A stretch of 64,000 nucleotides of DNA from an uncultured Eubacteriales bacterium (GCA_949289145.1 CASEML010000117.1:1-64000), one strand, 5' to 3'. Numbered from the stretch's first letter, positions 27,069-35,971 are shown. A program made the numbers and translations. Notes: generated by a model from the letters alone, not told the origin.

Positions 27069-27854
27069 ATGAAAGAGCAACAGATTATTTACTATCAGGA
27101 TGAATTAAATGACGAGTTTTCCGGGGCAGAAATTACTCCCAGGGTGATTGATGAAAATTATGTTTATATTCACAAAAATCCCCTGTGGAACTTCTGCTCT
27201 ATTTTCGTGCAGAACGTACTTAGTATGCCTATAAAGGTTCTGTATGCTAAGCTAAAATTTAAAATCCGGTATGTGGGAAAAGAGAAGCTGAAAGCCTGTA
27301 AGGGGGGATATTTTGTATATGTAAATCATACGCAGCCTTTTGCAGACACCTTTATTCCCAGCCTTCCCATTTATCCCAAACGAAACTTTTTCATTGTAAA
27401 TCCAGAAAATGTTTCCATTCCATATATTGGACATTTGGTGGAAATGTTGGGAGCTCTGCCTATTCCCTGTGATATGGGCGGCATGAAGCACTTTGTCAAA
27501 GCGATCGAAGACAGGATAGAAAAGAATTATTCTATTACCATATATCCGGAAGCTCACATTTGGCCTTATTATATTGGAATTCGCCCATTTAAGGACGTTT
27601 CCTTTCAATATCCGGTGAAACTGAACAAACCTGTGTTTTCTATGACTAATACCTATCAGGCCTATGGAAAACATAAAGATAAGGTAAGGATTGTCACCTA
27701 CATTGACGGTCCCTTTTATCCTCCGGAGAATAAAGGCCGCAAGGAAAAGCAGAAGCAGCTGCGGAATCAGGTGTATGAGCGTATGGTAGAGCGAAGTAAG
27801 AACAGCAATATAGAATGTATTAAATATGTAAAAGGCAGCAAAGAAAAGGTATAG
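27069..27854 (+). CDS. PlsC-like acyltransferase, second copy with altered HxxxxD spacing
   Basis: A 261-residue relative of the upstream gene. The acyltransferase signature reads VNHTQPFADTF, so five residues rather than four separate His and Asp. The second block is TIYPEAHIWPYYIGIRPFKDVSFQYPV and is well kept. A hydrophobic segment (NFCSIFVQNVLSMPIKVLY) precedes the domain. I choose ATG 27069 over an upstream TTG. The changed spacing may still allow catalysis or may mark an altered substrate. Operon position matches the other lipid genes. Confidence 0.75.
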   Translation: MKEQQIIYYQDELNDEFSGAEITPRVIDENYVYIHKNPLWNFCSIFVQNVLSMPIKVLYAKLKFKIRYVGKEKLKACKGGYFVYVNHTQPFADTFIPSLPIYPKRNFFIVNPENVSIPYIGHLVEMLGALPIPCDMGGMKHFVKAIEDRIEKNYSITIYPEAHIWPYYIGIRPFKDVSFQYPVKLNKPVFSMTNTYQAYGKHKDKVRIVTYIDGPFYPPENKGRKEKQKQLRNQVYERMVERSKNSNIECIKYVKGSKEKV

Positions 27855-27878
27855 ATAAGAAATCAGGAGGCTTTACAA

Positions 27879-29048
27879 ATGAAAATAGAAACTTCAAAAC
27901 GTCTTGAACATTTTCAGACAGGGATTTTTACAGCTTTGAATGAGAAGAAGGAGGAATTGGAAAAAAGCGGCAGGAAGATATACAATCTTTCTGTGGGTAC
28001 GCCGGATTTTCCGGTGGCAGAGCATGTGAGAAAAGCATTGCTGGAATCTGCGGCGAAGCCGGAAGATTATCATTATTCCTTGAGAGATTTGCCGGAATTG
28101 TTAGAGGCAGTGAAGAGCTATTATGAAAAACGTTTTGGAGTGGAGGTCTCCACAGAGGAAATTACCTCTGTCAACGGTTCGCAGGAGGGAATTGCTCATA
28201 TAGGTATGGCACTTTGCAATCCGGGAGACGTGGTGCTTTTGCCGAATCCTGGCTATCCCGTGTTTGAAGTGGGCGGATATTTTGGCGGCGGAGAGCTTTA
28301 TTTTTATGAACTGAAAGAAGAAAATCAGTTTTTGCCCCAATTTACCCAGATTCCGCAAGAGGTGGCAAAGAAAGCAAAGTATATGATGGTGTCTTATCCC
28401 TACAATCCGGTATGTGCGGTGGCACCCCGGGAATTTTATCAAGAATTGATTGCGTTTGCAAAAAAGAACGAAATTATTATTGTACATGACAATGCTTATT
28501 CTGACATTATTTTTGACGGGGAATATGGAGGCTCATTTTTGGAGTTCCCAGGAGCCAAGGAAGTAGGGGTGGAATTATTTTCTCTATCCAAATCCTTTAA
28601 TTTAACTGGTGCAAGAATTTCTTTTATTGTGGGGAATAAAAAAATCGTTGAAGCTATGAAGCTGCTGCGTTCTCAGTACGATTTTGGTATGTTCCAGCCA
28701 ATTCAGCATGCGGCAATTGCGGCTCTGACAGGACCACAGGAGGGGGTCAGGGAGCAGTGCAGAAAATATCAGAAACGCCGCGATGCTTTGCGCGGCGGAC
28801 TTCGCTCTATCGGATGGAATGTGGCTGACAGTAAGGGCACTATGTTTGTTTGGGCAAAGATACCAAGTGGATACGCTTCGTCCCGAGAATTTTGTATGAA
28901 GCTTATGGAGGAAACCGGAGTTATCTGTACGCCGGGGGATGCCTTTGGAACCATGGGCGAGGGGTATGTACGTTTTGCATTGGTACTGCCGGTGGAAGAA
29001 ATACAGGAAATGGTAAATATAATTGGAGAGAGCGGAATAATTAAGTAA
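27879..29048 (+). CDS. Class I/II PLP-dependent aminotransferase
   Basis: A 389-residue fold-type I aminotransferase. The PLP lysine lies in LFSLSKSFNLTGARISFIVGN (about residues 230-250). SVGTPDFPVAEHVRKAL and the DNAYSDIIFDG segment are of the alanine/aspartate/LL-diaminopimelate aminotransferase group. An aromatic-rich YPYNPVCAVAP matches the usual SYPNNPTGA segment in modified form. An AGGAGG site precedes ATG 27879. The substrate cannot be fixed from this sequence. Confidence 0.88.
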   Translation: MKIETSKRLEHFQTGIFTALNEKKEELEKSGRKIYNLSVGTPDFPVAEHVRKALLESAAKPEDYHYSLRDLPELLEAVKSYYEKRFGVEVSTEEITSVNGSQEGIAHIGMALCNPGDVVLLPNPGYPVFEVGGYFGGGELYFYELKEENQFLPQFTQIPQEVAKKAKYMMVSYPYNPVCAVAPREFYQELIAFAKKNEIIIVHDNAYSDIIFDGEYGGSFLEFPGAKEVGVELFSLSKSFNLTGARISFIVGNKKIVEAMKLLRSQYDFGMFQPIQHAAIAALTGPQEGVREQCRKYQKRRDALRGGLRSIGWNVADSKGTMFVWAKIPSGYASSREFCMKLMEETGVICTPGDAFGTMGEGYVRFALVLPVEEIQEMVNIIGESGIIK

Positions 29049-29141
29049 ATTTTCCATAATGTAACATGAAATTTATGTGAACTTAATGCAGGTGTGGTAA
29101 GGTTTTGACACAAAATATGAGAAGACATAAAGGAGTTAGCT

Positions 29142-29582
29142 ATGCATATTCGGAAAATGACAATGGGTGATTATGAAGAGGTGTATGAATTGTGGATGTC
29201 ATGCACGGGCATGGGATTAAATAATGTGGATGATTCTAAGGAGGGAATCTGCAGATTTTTAAAAAGAAATCCGGATACTTGTTTTGTGGCAGAAGATTCA
29301 GGGAAAATCACAGGAGTGATTTTAACCGGAAACGATGGGCGCCGGGGCTATATCTATCACACCAGCGTATCTCCAGAAAACCGCAGCCGGGGAATCGGAA
29401 GCAAACTAGTGCAGCAGGCACTAAAGGCATTAAGGCAGGAAGGAATTAATAAAGTAGCATTGGTAGTATTTGCAAGAAATGCCTTGGGAAACCAGTTCTG
29501 GGAGAAGCAGGGATTTACCACCCGGAACGATATTATATATCGAAACAGGGCATTGGTTGAGATGGTGAGAATTGATACATAA
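29142..29582 (+). CDS. GNAT-family N-acetyltransferase
   Basis: A 146-residue acetyltransferase with the acetyl-CoA loop SPENRSRGIGSKLVQQAL (about residues 76-93) after VILTGNDGRRGYIYHTSV, and FWEKQGFTTRN near the C-terminus. The length and layout match RimI-like small GNAT enzymes. An AAGGAG site lies at 29129-29134. Substrate unknown. Confidence 0.85.
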   Translation: MHIRKMTMGDYEEVYELWMSCTGMGLNNVDDSKEGICRFLKRNPDTCFVAEDSGKITGVILTGNDGRRGYIYHTSVSPENRSRGIGSKLVQQALKALRQEGINKVALVVFARNALGNQFWEKQGFTTRNDIIYRNRALVEMVRIDT

Positions 29583-29668
29583 ATGTACCACCTATAAGTC
29601 TACGGGTAAACGATAAGCCTCAACTGTAATAACTATTACGGATAAATGTGAAAAAAGTATAAAGTATA

Positions 29669-29697
29669 TTGACAAGAAAAGATTTTGCAGTAATAAT
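29669..29697 (+). promoter_or_regulatory. Promoter of the MarR-citrate synthase unit
   Basis: TTGACA at 29669-29674, a 17-base spacer and AATAAT at 29692-29697. Transcription would begin near 29704, upstream of a terminator-like hairpin and a CIRCE-like operator. Confidence 0.65.
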
Positions 29698-29733
29698 TAA
29701 AACTGGACAATTAAAAAACGAATGGTTGTTTTG

Positions 29734-29757
29734 CCCCCGCGAAAAGGGGGATTTTTT
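29734..29757 (+). terminator. Leader terminator-like hairpin before the MarR gene
   Basis: CCCCC (29734-29738), loop GCGAAAA, GGGGG (29746-29750), then ATTTTTT. It lies after the promoter and before the coding region, so it may attenuate transcription. It could also end a short transcript. Confidence 0.6.
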
Positions 29758-29767
29758 AAAACGATAA

Positions 29768-29794
29768 TTAGCACTCATTGGATATAAGTGCTAA
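29768..29794 (+). promoter_or_regulatory. CIRCE-like operator (HrcA site)
   Basis: TTAGCACTC (29768-29776), nine bases, AAGTGCTAA (29786-29794). This matches the CIRCE consensus TTAGCACTC-N9-GAGTGCTAA with a single mismatch. Such sites normally bind the heat-shock repressor HrcA in front of groESL or dnaK. Here it precedes a MarR regulator and citrate synthase. Confidence 0.75.
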
Positions 29795-29867
29795 CAAAAT
29801 GCTGGCGATGATATCTCTAGAAACACAGCAGATAATCATGGCACTGCATTTGGTAAGGAGAGTGTAT

Positions 29868-30389
29868 ATGGAAAACGAAAAGAAAGAAACACTTACAACA
29901 ACAGATATACTGAAATTATCGAATGAACTGACCTACCGGAGATATCTTTTTAACAAAGATCAGATTGGCAATTTCTTTAGAAATCTGAGCATTCGGGATT
30001 ACATTGCATTGCATATCATAAAAGAAACAGGAGAGTCTACAGATATTTACTCAGGAAGAACCTACCTGAAAGATTTGGCAGAAATGATGCATTTGACCAT
30101 GCGCCAAATATCTAAAATGGTTGGACATTTAAAAGATCAGGGACTTCTTGTGTGGTCTCATGACGGAAATGGAAGTGAAGGTACCTATGTGACCATTACC
30201 GAGTTGGGAGAAGAATCCATACTTAAACAGGAAATTATATTGAAAGAACATTACGGAAAAGTAATAGAAAAATATGGAAAAGATAATCTGATACAGCTTC
30301 TTAATTTAATGAAACAATTGGAAACTGTAATCAGCAGCGAAATGGAAGACATGGAGGTGGCAGATGATTATGATGAAACAGCTGAATGA
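29868..30389 (+). CDS. MarR-like winged-helix transcriptional regulator
   Basis: A 173-residue protein. The winged helix spans about residues 45-120: IRDYIALHIIKETGE, YLKDLAEMMHLTMRQISKMVGHLKDQGLLVW, then the wing GSEGTYVTITELGEES. The C-terminus is helical. I choose ATG 29868, preceded by AAGGAG at 29856-29861. A longer open frame from 29778 would begin inside the CIRCE-like operator and is rejected. Its end overlaps the citrate synthase start, so the two are translated together. It may be the operon's own regulator. Confidence 0.78.
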   Translation: MENEKKETLTTTDILKLSNELTYRRYLFNKDQIGNFFRNLSIRDYIALHIIKETGESTDIYSGRTYLKDLAEMMHLTMRQISKMVGHLKDQGLLVWSHDGNGSEGTYVTITELGEESILKQEIILKEHYGKVIEKYGKDNLIQLLNLMKQLETVISSEMEDMEVADDYDETAE

Positions 30390-31698
30390 TTATGTTGCAA
30401 AACAGCAAGAAGTATGTCTGAAAAATGACAATATTTCTCCACGGCTGTATGAAGAATACGGAGTAAATCTAGGCCTGAGGGATGATAAAGGAAACGGTGT
30501 GCTGACAGGGCTGACAAATATTTCAAAAATCGTTTCTACTAAGATTGTAGATGGGCAGAAAGTACCTTGTGACGGAGAACTGTGGTATCGAGGCTACCCT
30601 GTTGAAAAATTAATCAACGATCTGGGAGAAGAAGAGCTTGGATTTGAAAAAATAGCATATTTATTGCTTATGGGGGAACTTCCTTCCATAGAAGAAAAGA
30701 ATACTTTTTTTGAAATGTTAGGAGAATGCAGAACACTGCCAACAAATTTTACCCGGGATGTGATCATGAAAGCGCCCAGTGAGGATATCATGAATTCCAT
30801 GACCAGAAGTATTCTCACACTAGCTTCCTATGACGAAAATGCCAAAGATACCAGCCTTCAGAATTCTTTACGACAGTGCATTCAGTTAATCAGTGAATTT
30901 CCACTTTTGGCGGTATATGGCTATAATGCTTATAATCACTATGATAAGCAGGAAAGTATGATCATACATCATCCGGATTCTAAATTATCCACCGCGGAAA
31001 ACTTTCTTATGATGTTGCGACCGAATCGGCATTATACCCATGTGGAAGCAAAAGTATTAGATACCGCATTGATACTTCATATGGAGCATGGCGGAGGCAA
31101 TAATTCTACTTTTACAACCAGGGTTGTTACATCTTCCGGTTCAGATACTTATTCTACTATGGCAGCGGCAATGTCGTCCCTGAAGGGGCCAAAACATGGC
31201 GGTGCAAATATAAAAGTTATGGAAATGATGAATGACATCCGCAGTCACGTAAAAGATTACAGTGATAAGGAGGAAATTGCTGCATATTTGGGAAGAATAC
31301 TGGATAAAGAAGCCTTTGACGGAAAAGGTCTGATCTATGGAATGGGTCATGCGGTATACTCTTTATCTGATCCTAGAGAGAGGGTATTTAAGCAGTACGT
31401 AGAAAAATTGGCTATGGAAAAAGGCAGAGAAAACGATATGCAGTTATATCAGAATATTGAAGAATTGGCACCGCAGCTTATTGGGGAAAGGCGTAATATA
31501 TTTAAAGGTGTAAGCCCTAATATTGATTTTTACAGTGGCTTTGTATACGAGATGCTGGGCATTCCACAGGAATTATATACCGCAATGTTTGCAGTGGCCA
31601 GAATCGTAGGCTGGAGTGCACACCGGATTGAAGAACAGATATGTACAAATAAGATCATTCGCCCTGCATATATGAGCGTGATGGAGGAAAAAGTGTGA
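30364..31698 (+). CDS. Citrate synthase
   Basis: A 444-residue citrate (Si)-synthase-type enzyme condensing acetyl-CoA and oxaloacetate. The oxaloacetate-binding histidines lie in LHMEHGGGNNSTFTTRVV (about 238-255) and GMGHAVYSLSDPRERVF (about 321-337). LKGPKHGGANIKVMEMM and SPNIDFYSGFVYEMLGIP are family blocks. GGAGG at 30355-30359 supports ATG 30364, inside the end of the MarR gene. The length matches the longer clostridial type. In strict anaerobes such an enzyme usually feeds glutamate synthesis. Confidence 0.93.
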   Translation: MIMMKQLNDYVAKQQEVCLKNDNISPRLYEEYGVNLGLRDDKGNGVLTGLTNISKIVSTKIVDGQKVPCDGELWYRGYPVEKLINDLGEEELGFEKIAYLLLMGELPSIEEKNTFFEMLGECRTLPTNFTRDVIMKAPSEDIMNSMTRSILTLASYDENAKDTSLQNSLRQCIQLISEFPLLAVYGYNAYNHYDKQESMIIHHPDSKLSTAENFLMMLRPNRHYTHVEAKVLDTALILHMEHGGGNNSTFTTRVVTSSGSDTYSTMAAAMSSLKGPKHGGANIKVMEMMNDIRSHVKDYSDKEEIAAYLGRILDKEAFDGKGLIYGMGHAVYSLSDPRERVFKQYVEKLAMEKGRENDMQLYQNIEELAPQLIGERRNIFKGVSPNIDFYSGFVYEMLGIPQELYTAMFAVARIVGWSAHRIEEQICTNKIIRPAYMSVMEEKV

Positions 31699-31719
31699 AT
31701 TTAAAAGGATAGATACCGC

Positions 31720-31747
31720 TTGATTTTTTTGTATAAAGGCATATAAT
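31720..31747 (+). promoter_or_regulatory. Probable promoter of the MATE gene
   Basis: TTGATT at 31720-31725, a 16-base spacer and TATAAT at 31742-31747. Confidence 0.55.
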
Positions 31748-31786
31748 ACAATTTGGTACAAAATGATAAAAGAATAGAGGATGGAA

Positions 31787-33127
31787 ATGCTTTTTACAAA
31801 TAAGGATCTTAGAAAATTAATAATTCCCTTGATTATTGAACAGTTTTTGACAGTGCTTGTTGGTATGGCTGATATAGTCATGGTATCACAGACAGGAGAG
31901 GCTGCCATATCAGCGGTATCTTTAGTTGATACAATTAATGTATTGTTAATTAATATCTTTGCTGCATTGGCTACAGGCGGAGCTGTAGTGGCGGGTCAAT
32001 TTTTAGGACACAAAAGTCGTCAGGAAGCATGCAGTGTTGCCAATCAGCTGTTAATATTTGCGCTTATATGTTCCACCATTGTTATGGGGCTTACCATTGG
32101 ATTTCATGATATTATCCTGCATGGAGTCTTTGGAAAGATCAGCAGTGACGTGATGAGTGCGGCTAGGATTTATTTGTTGATCACGGCTCTGTCCATTCCT
32201 TTTATTGCAATATATAATGCAGGTGCAGCCCTGTTTCGTGCTATGGGAAATTCCAAGATTACCATGCTTGTTACTTTTATCATGAATGTAATCAATGTGG
32301 GAGGAAATGCCATTTTGATCTTTGGTTTTCATATGGGAGTAGCGGGAGTAGCTATTCCCACAACAGTGTCCAGAATGATTGCGGCAATTATTATAGTAGT
32401 AATGCTTTTTAACGAGAAAAGAGATATTACTTTAAAGGGATTTTTCAGATTCAAATTAAATGGCGCGATTATCAAGAAAATATTATATATTGGTGTGCCC
32501 AATGGTTTAGAAAACAGTATGTTTCAACTGGGTAAAATAGTTGTGTTAAGCTTGGTGGCTACCTTTGGCACATCTGCCATTGCGGCAAATGCTGTAGGCA
32601 ATACGATTGCAACTTTTCAGACTATTCCGGGTATGGCAATTGGCATGGCAATGGTGTCAGTAACTGCACAATGTGTAGGTGCTCAGGATTATGAACAGGT
32701 AAGGTATTATTTTAAAAAACTGATGAAAATTGCATATACTGCAATGCTTTTTGTAAATGTTATTGTAGTAGCGCTTCTTCCGCTGCTTGTTAAATTGTAT
32801 CATCTGGGAACGGAAACAGCAGGCATTGCCAGATGGATCATTACATTCCACGCTGTTTGTGCATGTCTTATATGGCCCCTGTCTTTTTCTATACCAAATA
32901 CGTTAAGAGCAGCCAATGATGTGAAGTTCTGCCTTGTTTTATCAGCTATATCCATGTGGGCTGTGAGAATTGCACCAAGTTATATATTAGCAAGAAATTT
33001 TGGCTTGGGAGTGAAAGGTGTATGGATTGCCATGGTAATGGACTGGTGTGTACGTGCTGTATTCTTTGTGATTCATTATAAAAGGGAAAAATGGATCCCT
33101 GAAAAGTACCGAAGAAAGCGTGGGTAA
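31787..33127 (+). CDS. MATE-family multidrug/cation antiporter
   Basis: A 446-residue integral membrane protein with twelve predicted helices in two halves. Family features are NKDLRKLIIPLIIEQFLTVLVGMADIVMVSQTGEAAISAVSLV at the N-terminus, the repeat-like GTSAIAANAVGNTIATFQTIPGMAIGMAMVSVTAQCVGA in the second half, and FRAMGNSKITM. I choose ATG 31787, because AGAGG at 31776-31780 lies 6 bases before it and directly abuts the alternative ATG 31781. Substrate unknown, probably drugs or metabolites exported with a cation gradient. Confidence 0.9.
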   Translation: MLFTNKDLRKLIIPLIIEQFLTVLVGMADIVMVSQTGEAAISAVSLVDTINVLLINIFAALATGGAVVAGQFLGHKSRQEACSVANQLLIFALICSTIVMGLTIGFHDIILHGVFGKISSDVMSAARIYLLITALSIPFIAIYNAGAALFRAMGNSKITMLVTFIMNVINVGGNAILIFGFHMGVAGVAIPTTVSRMIAAIIIVVMLFNEKRDITLKGFFRFKLNGAIIKKILYIGVPNGLENSMFQLGKIVVLSLVATFGTSAIAANAVGNTIATFQTIPGMAIGMAMVSVTAQCVGAQDYEQVRYYFKKLMKIAYTAMLFVNVIVVALLPLLVKLYHLGTETAGIARWIITFHAVCACLIWPLSFSIPNTLRAANDVKFCLVLSAISMWAVRIAPSYILARNFGLGVKGVWIAMVMDWCVRAVFFVIHYKREKWIPEKYRRKRG

Positions 33128-33325
33128 CAGTGCGACCATAACCTGCATGTCAAGAAAATCATGGTTGCATAAATTTGCCTGGCATGCAGGTTACGAGTTG
33201 AACGCCCGATAATGAGCAAAGTTAGCTGCAAAGTAGCGGGAAAGCACTGTAGGTGTGGCTTTCCACTGGTGCTGGATGAATTGTTACAAGTACGGAGTAT
33301 GAGATGAAAAAGTACTTGTTTTTCC
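33127..33325 (+). ncRNA. Candidate structured RNA between MATE and guaA
   Basis: Three nested helices can form. P1 pairs ACAGTGC (33127-33133) with GCACTGT (33244-33250). P2 pairs 33139-33152 with 33180-33193 (14 pairs, one G-U). P3 contains GCTGC/GTAGC (33225-33237) inside a CCCG/CGGG closure (33205-33240). P1's right arm can instead take part in GGAAAGC/GCTTTCC (33239-33264). A terminator-type stem, ACAAGTAC/GTACTTGT with T5, follows at 33287-33325. This resembles a switching leader or a small RNA, but I do not recognise the class. No separate strong promoter was found. Confidence 0.4.
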
Positions 33326-33344
33326 TTATATGATACCATATAAT
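33316..33344 (+). promoter_or_regulatory. Promoter of guaA
   Basis: A weak TTGTTT at 33316-33321 and a perfect TATAAT at 33339-33344 with a 17-base spacer. The -35 lies in the T tract of the preceding terminator-like stem. A further 96 bases of leader reach the start codon. Confidence 0.55.
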
Positions 33345-33440
33345 AAGGTTTAGACGCTTAGGCATATTTTTTAGAAATATTGCGGGAAGAAATTTTGTGA
33401 AATTCCGGAGCTGTCATTGAATTTACAGGAGGAAAATACA

Positions 33441-34982
33441 TTGGAAAGAGAAATGATCGTAGTACTGGACTTTGGCGGACAATATAATCAGTTAATTGCA
33501 CGAAGAGTAAGAGAATGTAATGTGTATTGTGAAGTTCATCCCCATAATATTGGGATTGACAAAATCAAAGCATTGAATCCAAGAGGTATTATTTTTACCG
33601 GTGGACCAGAAAGTGTATATGGAGAAGATTCAGCAACCATAGAAACAGAAGTATTTGAACTGGGGGTACCTGTACTTGGAATTTGCTACGGTTCACAGCT
33701 TATGGCCCATTTGCTTGGAGGGAAAGTAGCTACCGCACCTGTGAGTGAATATGGCAAAACTGAGGTAAATGTGGATACTTCTTCTGCGTTATTTGAAGGC
33801 GTTTCCGGAAAAACAGTGTGTTGGATGAGCCATACAGACTACATTGAAAAGGCACCAAAAGATTTTAAAATAATAGCACATACACCAGTATGCCCTGTTG
33901 CTGCCATGGAAAATCCGGCAAAAGGTTTATATGCAGTGCAGTTCCATCCTGAGGTTATGCATACTCAGGAAGGGATGAAAATGTTATCTAACTTTGTCAG
34001 GAAAGTCTGCAGCTGTTCCGGTGACTGGAAAATGGATTCCTTTGTAGAGCGTACCATTGAAGAAGTTCGTGAGAAAGTGGGCAATGGCAAAGTGTTATGT
34101 GCTCTTTCCGGCGGCGTGGATTCCTCTGTAGCAGCAGTACTTCTCGCAAAAGCAGTAGGAAAGCAGCTTACCTGTGTATTTGTTGACCATGGTCTTCTCC
34201 GTAAAAATGAGGGAGACGAGGTAGAAGCAGTATTTGGTCCAGAAGGTCCATATGATCTTAACTTTGTACGTGTCAATGCTCAGGAAAGGTTCTATGAAAA
34301 GCTGGCTGGAGTGGAAGAACCGGAGCAGAAACGTAAGATTATCGGCGAAGAGTTTATCCGTGTATTTGAAGAGGAAGCTAAGAAAATCGGAGCCGTGGAT
34401 TATCTGGTTCAGGGGACCATTTACCCTGACGTAATCGAAAGTGGTCTCGGAAAGTCAGCGGTTATCAAATCCCACCACAATGTGGGCGGTTTACCGGACT
34501 GTGTAGATTTTAAGGAGATTATCGAACCACTTCGTCTGTTATTTAAGGATGAGGTTAGAAAAGCCGGACTGGAGCTTGGCATTCCGGAATATTTGGTATA
34601 CCGTCAGCCATTCCCAGGTCCAGGACTTGGTATTCGTATCATCGGTGAAGTAACTGCTGAGAAAGTGAAGATTGTTCAGGATGCAGATGCCATTTACCGT
34701 GAAGAGATTGCTAAGGCAGGAGTTGATAAGGGGCTGGGACAGTATTTTGCCGCACTGACGAACATGCGATCTGTAGGAGTTATGGGCGATGAGAGAACCT
34801 ATGACTACGCAGTAGCGTTGAGGGCAGTGAATACTTCGGATTTTATGACTGCGGAAGCCGCAGAGATTCCTTTTGAGGTACTGCAGAGGGTCATGACCCG
34901 GGTGATCAATGAGGTGAAAGGGGTTAATCGGGTAATGTACGATTTGACCAGTAAGCCACCGGGGACGATTGAGTTTGAGTAA
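33441..34982 (+). CDS. guaA: GMP synthase (glutamine-hydrolysing)
   Basis: A 513-residue enzyme that converts XMP to GMP. The class I glutaminase domain has GICYGSQLM (nucleophile Cys) and the His-Glu pair in [10 protein letters not shown]. The ATP pyrophosphatase loop is [20 protein letters not shown]. The C-terminal dimerisation domain has [17 protein letters not shown] and ends in [11 protein letters not shown] use TTG 33441, because AGGAGG at 33427-33432 lies 8 bases before it. ATG 33453 is the nearest ATG. The 3' end of guaA is a known integration site for mobile elements in many bacteria. Confidence 0.95.
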   Translation: MEREMIVVLDFGGQYNQLIARRVRECNVYCEVHPHNIGIDKIKALNPRGIIFTGGPESVYGEDSATIETEVFELGVPVLGICYGSQLMAHLLGGKVATAPVSEYGKTEVNVDTSSALFEGVSGKTVCWMSHTDYIEKAPKDFKIIAHTPVCPVAAMENPAKGLYAVQFHPEVMHTQEGMKMLSNFVRKVCSCSGDWKMDSFVERTIEEVREKVGNGKVLCALSGGVDSSVAAVLLAKAVGKQLTCVFVDHGLLRKNEGDEVEAVFGPEGPYDLNFVRVNAQERFYEKLAGVEEPEQKRKIIGEEFIRVFEEEAKKIGAVDYLVQGTIYPDVIESGLGKSAVIKSHHNVGGLPDCVDFKEIIEPLRLLFKDEVRKAGLELGIPEYLVYRQPFPGPGLGIRIIGEVTAEKVKIVQDADAIYREEIAKAGVDKGLGQYFAALTNMRSVGVMGDERTYDYAVALRAVNTSDFMTAEAAEIPFEVLQRVMTRVINEVKGVNRVMYDLTSKPPGTIEFE

Positions 34983-34983
34983 C
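34971..34983 (+). other. Possible left attachment site at the guaA 3' end
   Basis: GAGTTTGAGTAAC covers the last codons and stop of guaA and recurs as GAGTTTGAATAAC at 55678-55690, with one mismatch. Everything between is accessory in character. A 13-base repeat, CAAAATGCTTGCA, lies nearby at both ends (35036-35048 and 55563-55575). Confidence 0.35.
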
Positions 34984-34991
34984 CTAAAAAT

Positions 34992-35029
34992 AGCGGGAAG
35001 CCTTATAAAATGGGGCTTCCCGCTTTTTG
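34992..35029 (+). terminator. Rho-independent terminator after guaA
   Basis: AGCGGGAAGCC (34992-35002) pairs with GGCTTCCCGCT (35014-35024) and is followed by TTTTTG. The stem is a perfect 11 pairs. Confidence 0.9.
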
Positions 35030-35278
35030 TGCTTGCAAAATGCTTGCAGTTATTTATAAGAGCTATAGAAAGAATCAGATTGCTGGTTTACAGTCTCTGC
35101 TTTACTTATTCCCAATCAAGGCATATGGAGTTCTAGAGATTGTAACAACTGAATCATGATGTCAAAATCAGTTCAAGGGATTGCAAAAAATAATTTACAC
35201 TCTCTTCATAGCCTTTGTTGGAGAGAAAACAACTTATGCTCTATACGCTGTCGAAATAAAAATTATTTGGTACAAAAT
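35030..35278. other. Intergenic stretch downstream of guaA
   Basis: AT-rich sequence with GCTTGCAAAATGCTTGCA at 35031-35048, which may be integrase arm-type repeats. No coding sequence is supported. Short open frames here lack ribosome sites. Confidence 0.4.
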
Positions 35279-35956
35279 TTATTTTTTTTCGGCTTTAATA
35301 CATCTTTCAAATACTATAATATCTTCACACATAGTAGCATTTACACCAGCTATTGCATTTTTTCCAATCTCATTAGAATACATTGTCACTAATCTCCAAC
35401 CTTGCATTGCATGACTGGAAAGAATCTCTTCAATGTGTTCTTTATCTGTAGAGCCATCTGATCTATTCGGAACAACAATATAATCATACTCATAAAATGG
35501 ATTTTTCTTATACTGTTCAAGACGATCATTATATATTTGGGCAATCTCGTTATTCTCAAATTTATGTACTGTATCAAAGGAATATCCGCAATCAGAACAT
35601 ACTTCTGTATCATAATTCACATTCTTCTTGCAAATCGGACACTTCTTTAATAGTTTACCATCTTCACTACTCTCAGGGTCTTTTGCTTTTGTAATTTTAT
35701 CATCCAGATACTTTGTAACCACATTGATTGTATCTTGATTATAATTACCAAGTTTAAGCTGCTCAATAACATTTTCTCTAATCGTTAGTAATTCTGTTTT
35801 GGTAGGAAAAATCCGTTTCTGGTATAAATCATTTAATACCGCTGGCATCTTATCAAAACAATCTGAACAAATAACCAAATCATCATTCCCAAGTAATGGA
35901 ATGCGAACAGTAAGCAATCCTATATTCTTACCGCAAGCTAAACAGTTTTTTGCCAT
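35279..35956 (-). CDS. Zinc-ribbon protein with DUF4177-like C-terminus, unknown function
   Basis: A 225-residue protein with two metal-binding parts. The N-terminal part has NCLACGK and VICSDCFDK (about residues 4-36). The middle has KKCPICKKNVNYDTEVCSDCGYSF (about 104-127). The C-terminal part, about 150-220, has YDYIVVPN and HAMQGWRLVTMYSNEIG, like small domains of the DUF4177 kind. It is last of three closely spaced minus-strand genes. It would bind zinc and perhaps protein or nucleic acid. No enzyme motif is present. Confidence 0.7.
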   Translation of the reverse strand: MAKNCLACGKNIGLLTVRIPLLGNDDLVICSDCFDKMPAVLNDLYQKRIFPTKTELLTIRENVIEQLKLGNYNQDTINVVTKYLDDKITKAKDPESSEDGKLLKKCPICKKNVNYDTEVCSDCGYSFDTVHKFENNEIAQIYNDRLEQYKKNPFYEYDYIVVPNRSDGSTDKEHIEEILSSHAMQGWRLVTMYSNEIGKNAIAGVNATMCEDIIVFERCIKAEKK

Positions 35957-35971
35957 TAAAAATCACACTCC

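Noticed and set aside
29778..29867. N-terminal extension of the MarR regulator
   Set aside because: It would start inside the CIRCE-like operator and lacks a ribosome site. ATG 29868 has AAGGAG 6 bases upstream.
33127..33325. Identification of the MATE-guaA structured region as 6S RNA, tmRNA, purine or PreQ1 riboswitch
   Set aside because: The conserved cores of these classes that I know are not present, and the predicted three-way junction does not match 6S RNA.
35156..35414. Short plus-strand frames downstream of guaA
   Set aside because: They partly oppose the zinc-ribbon gene at 35279-35956 and have no ribosome sites.
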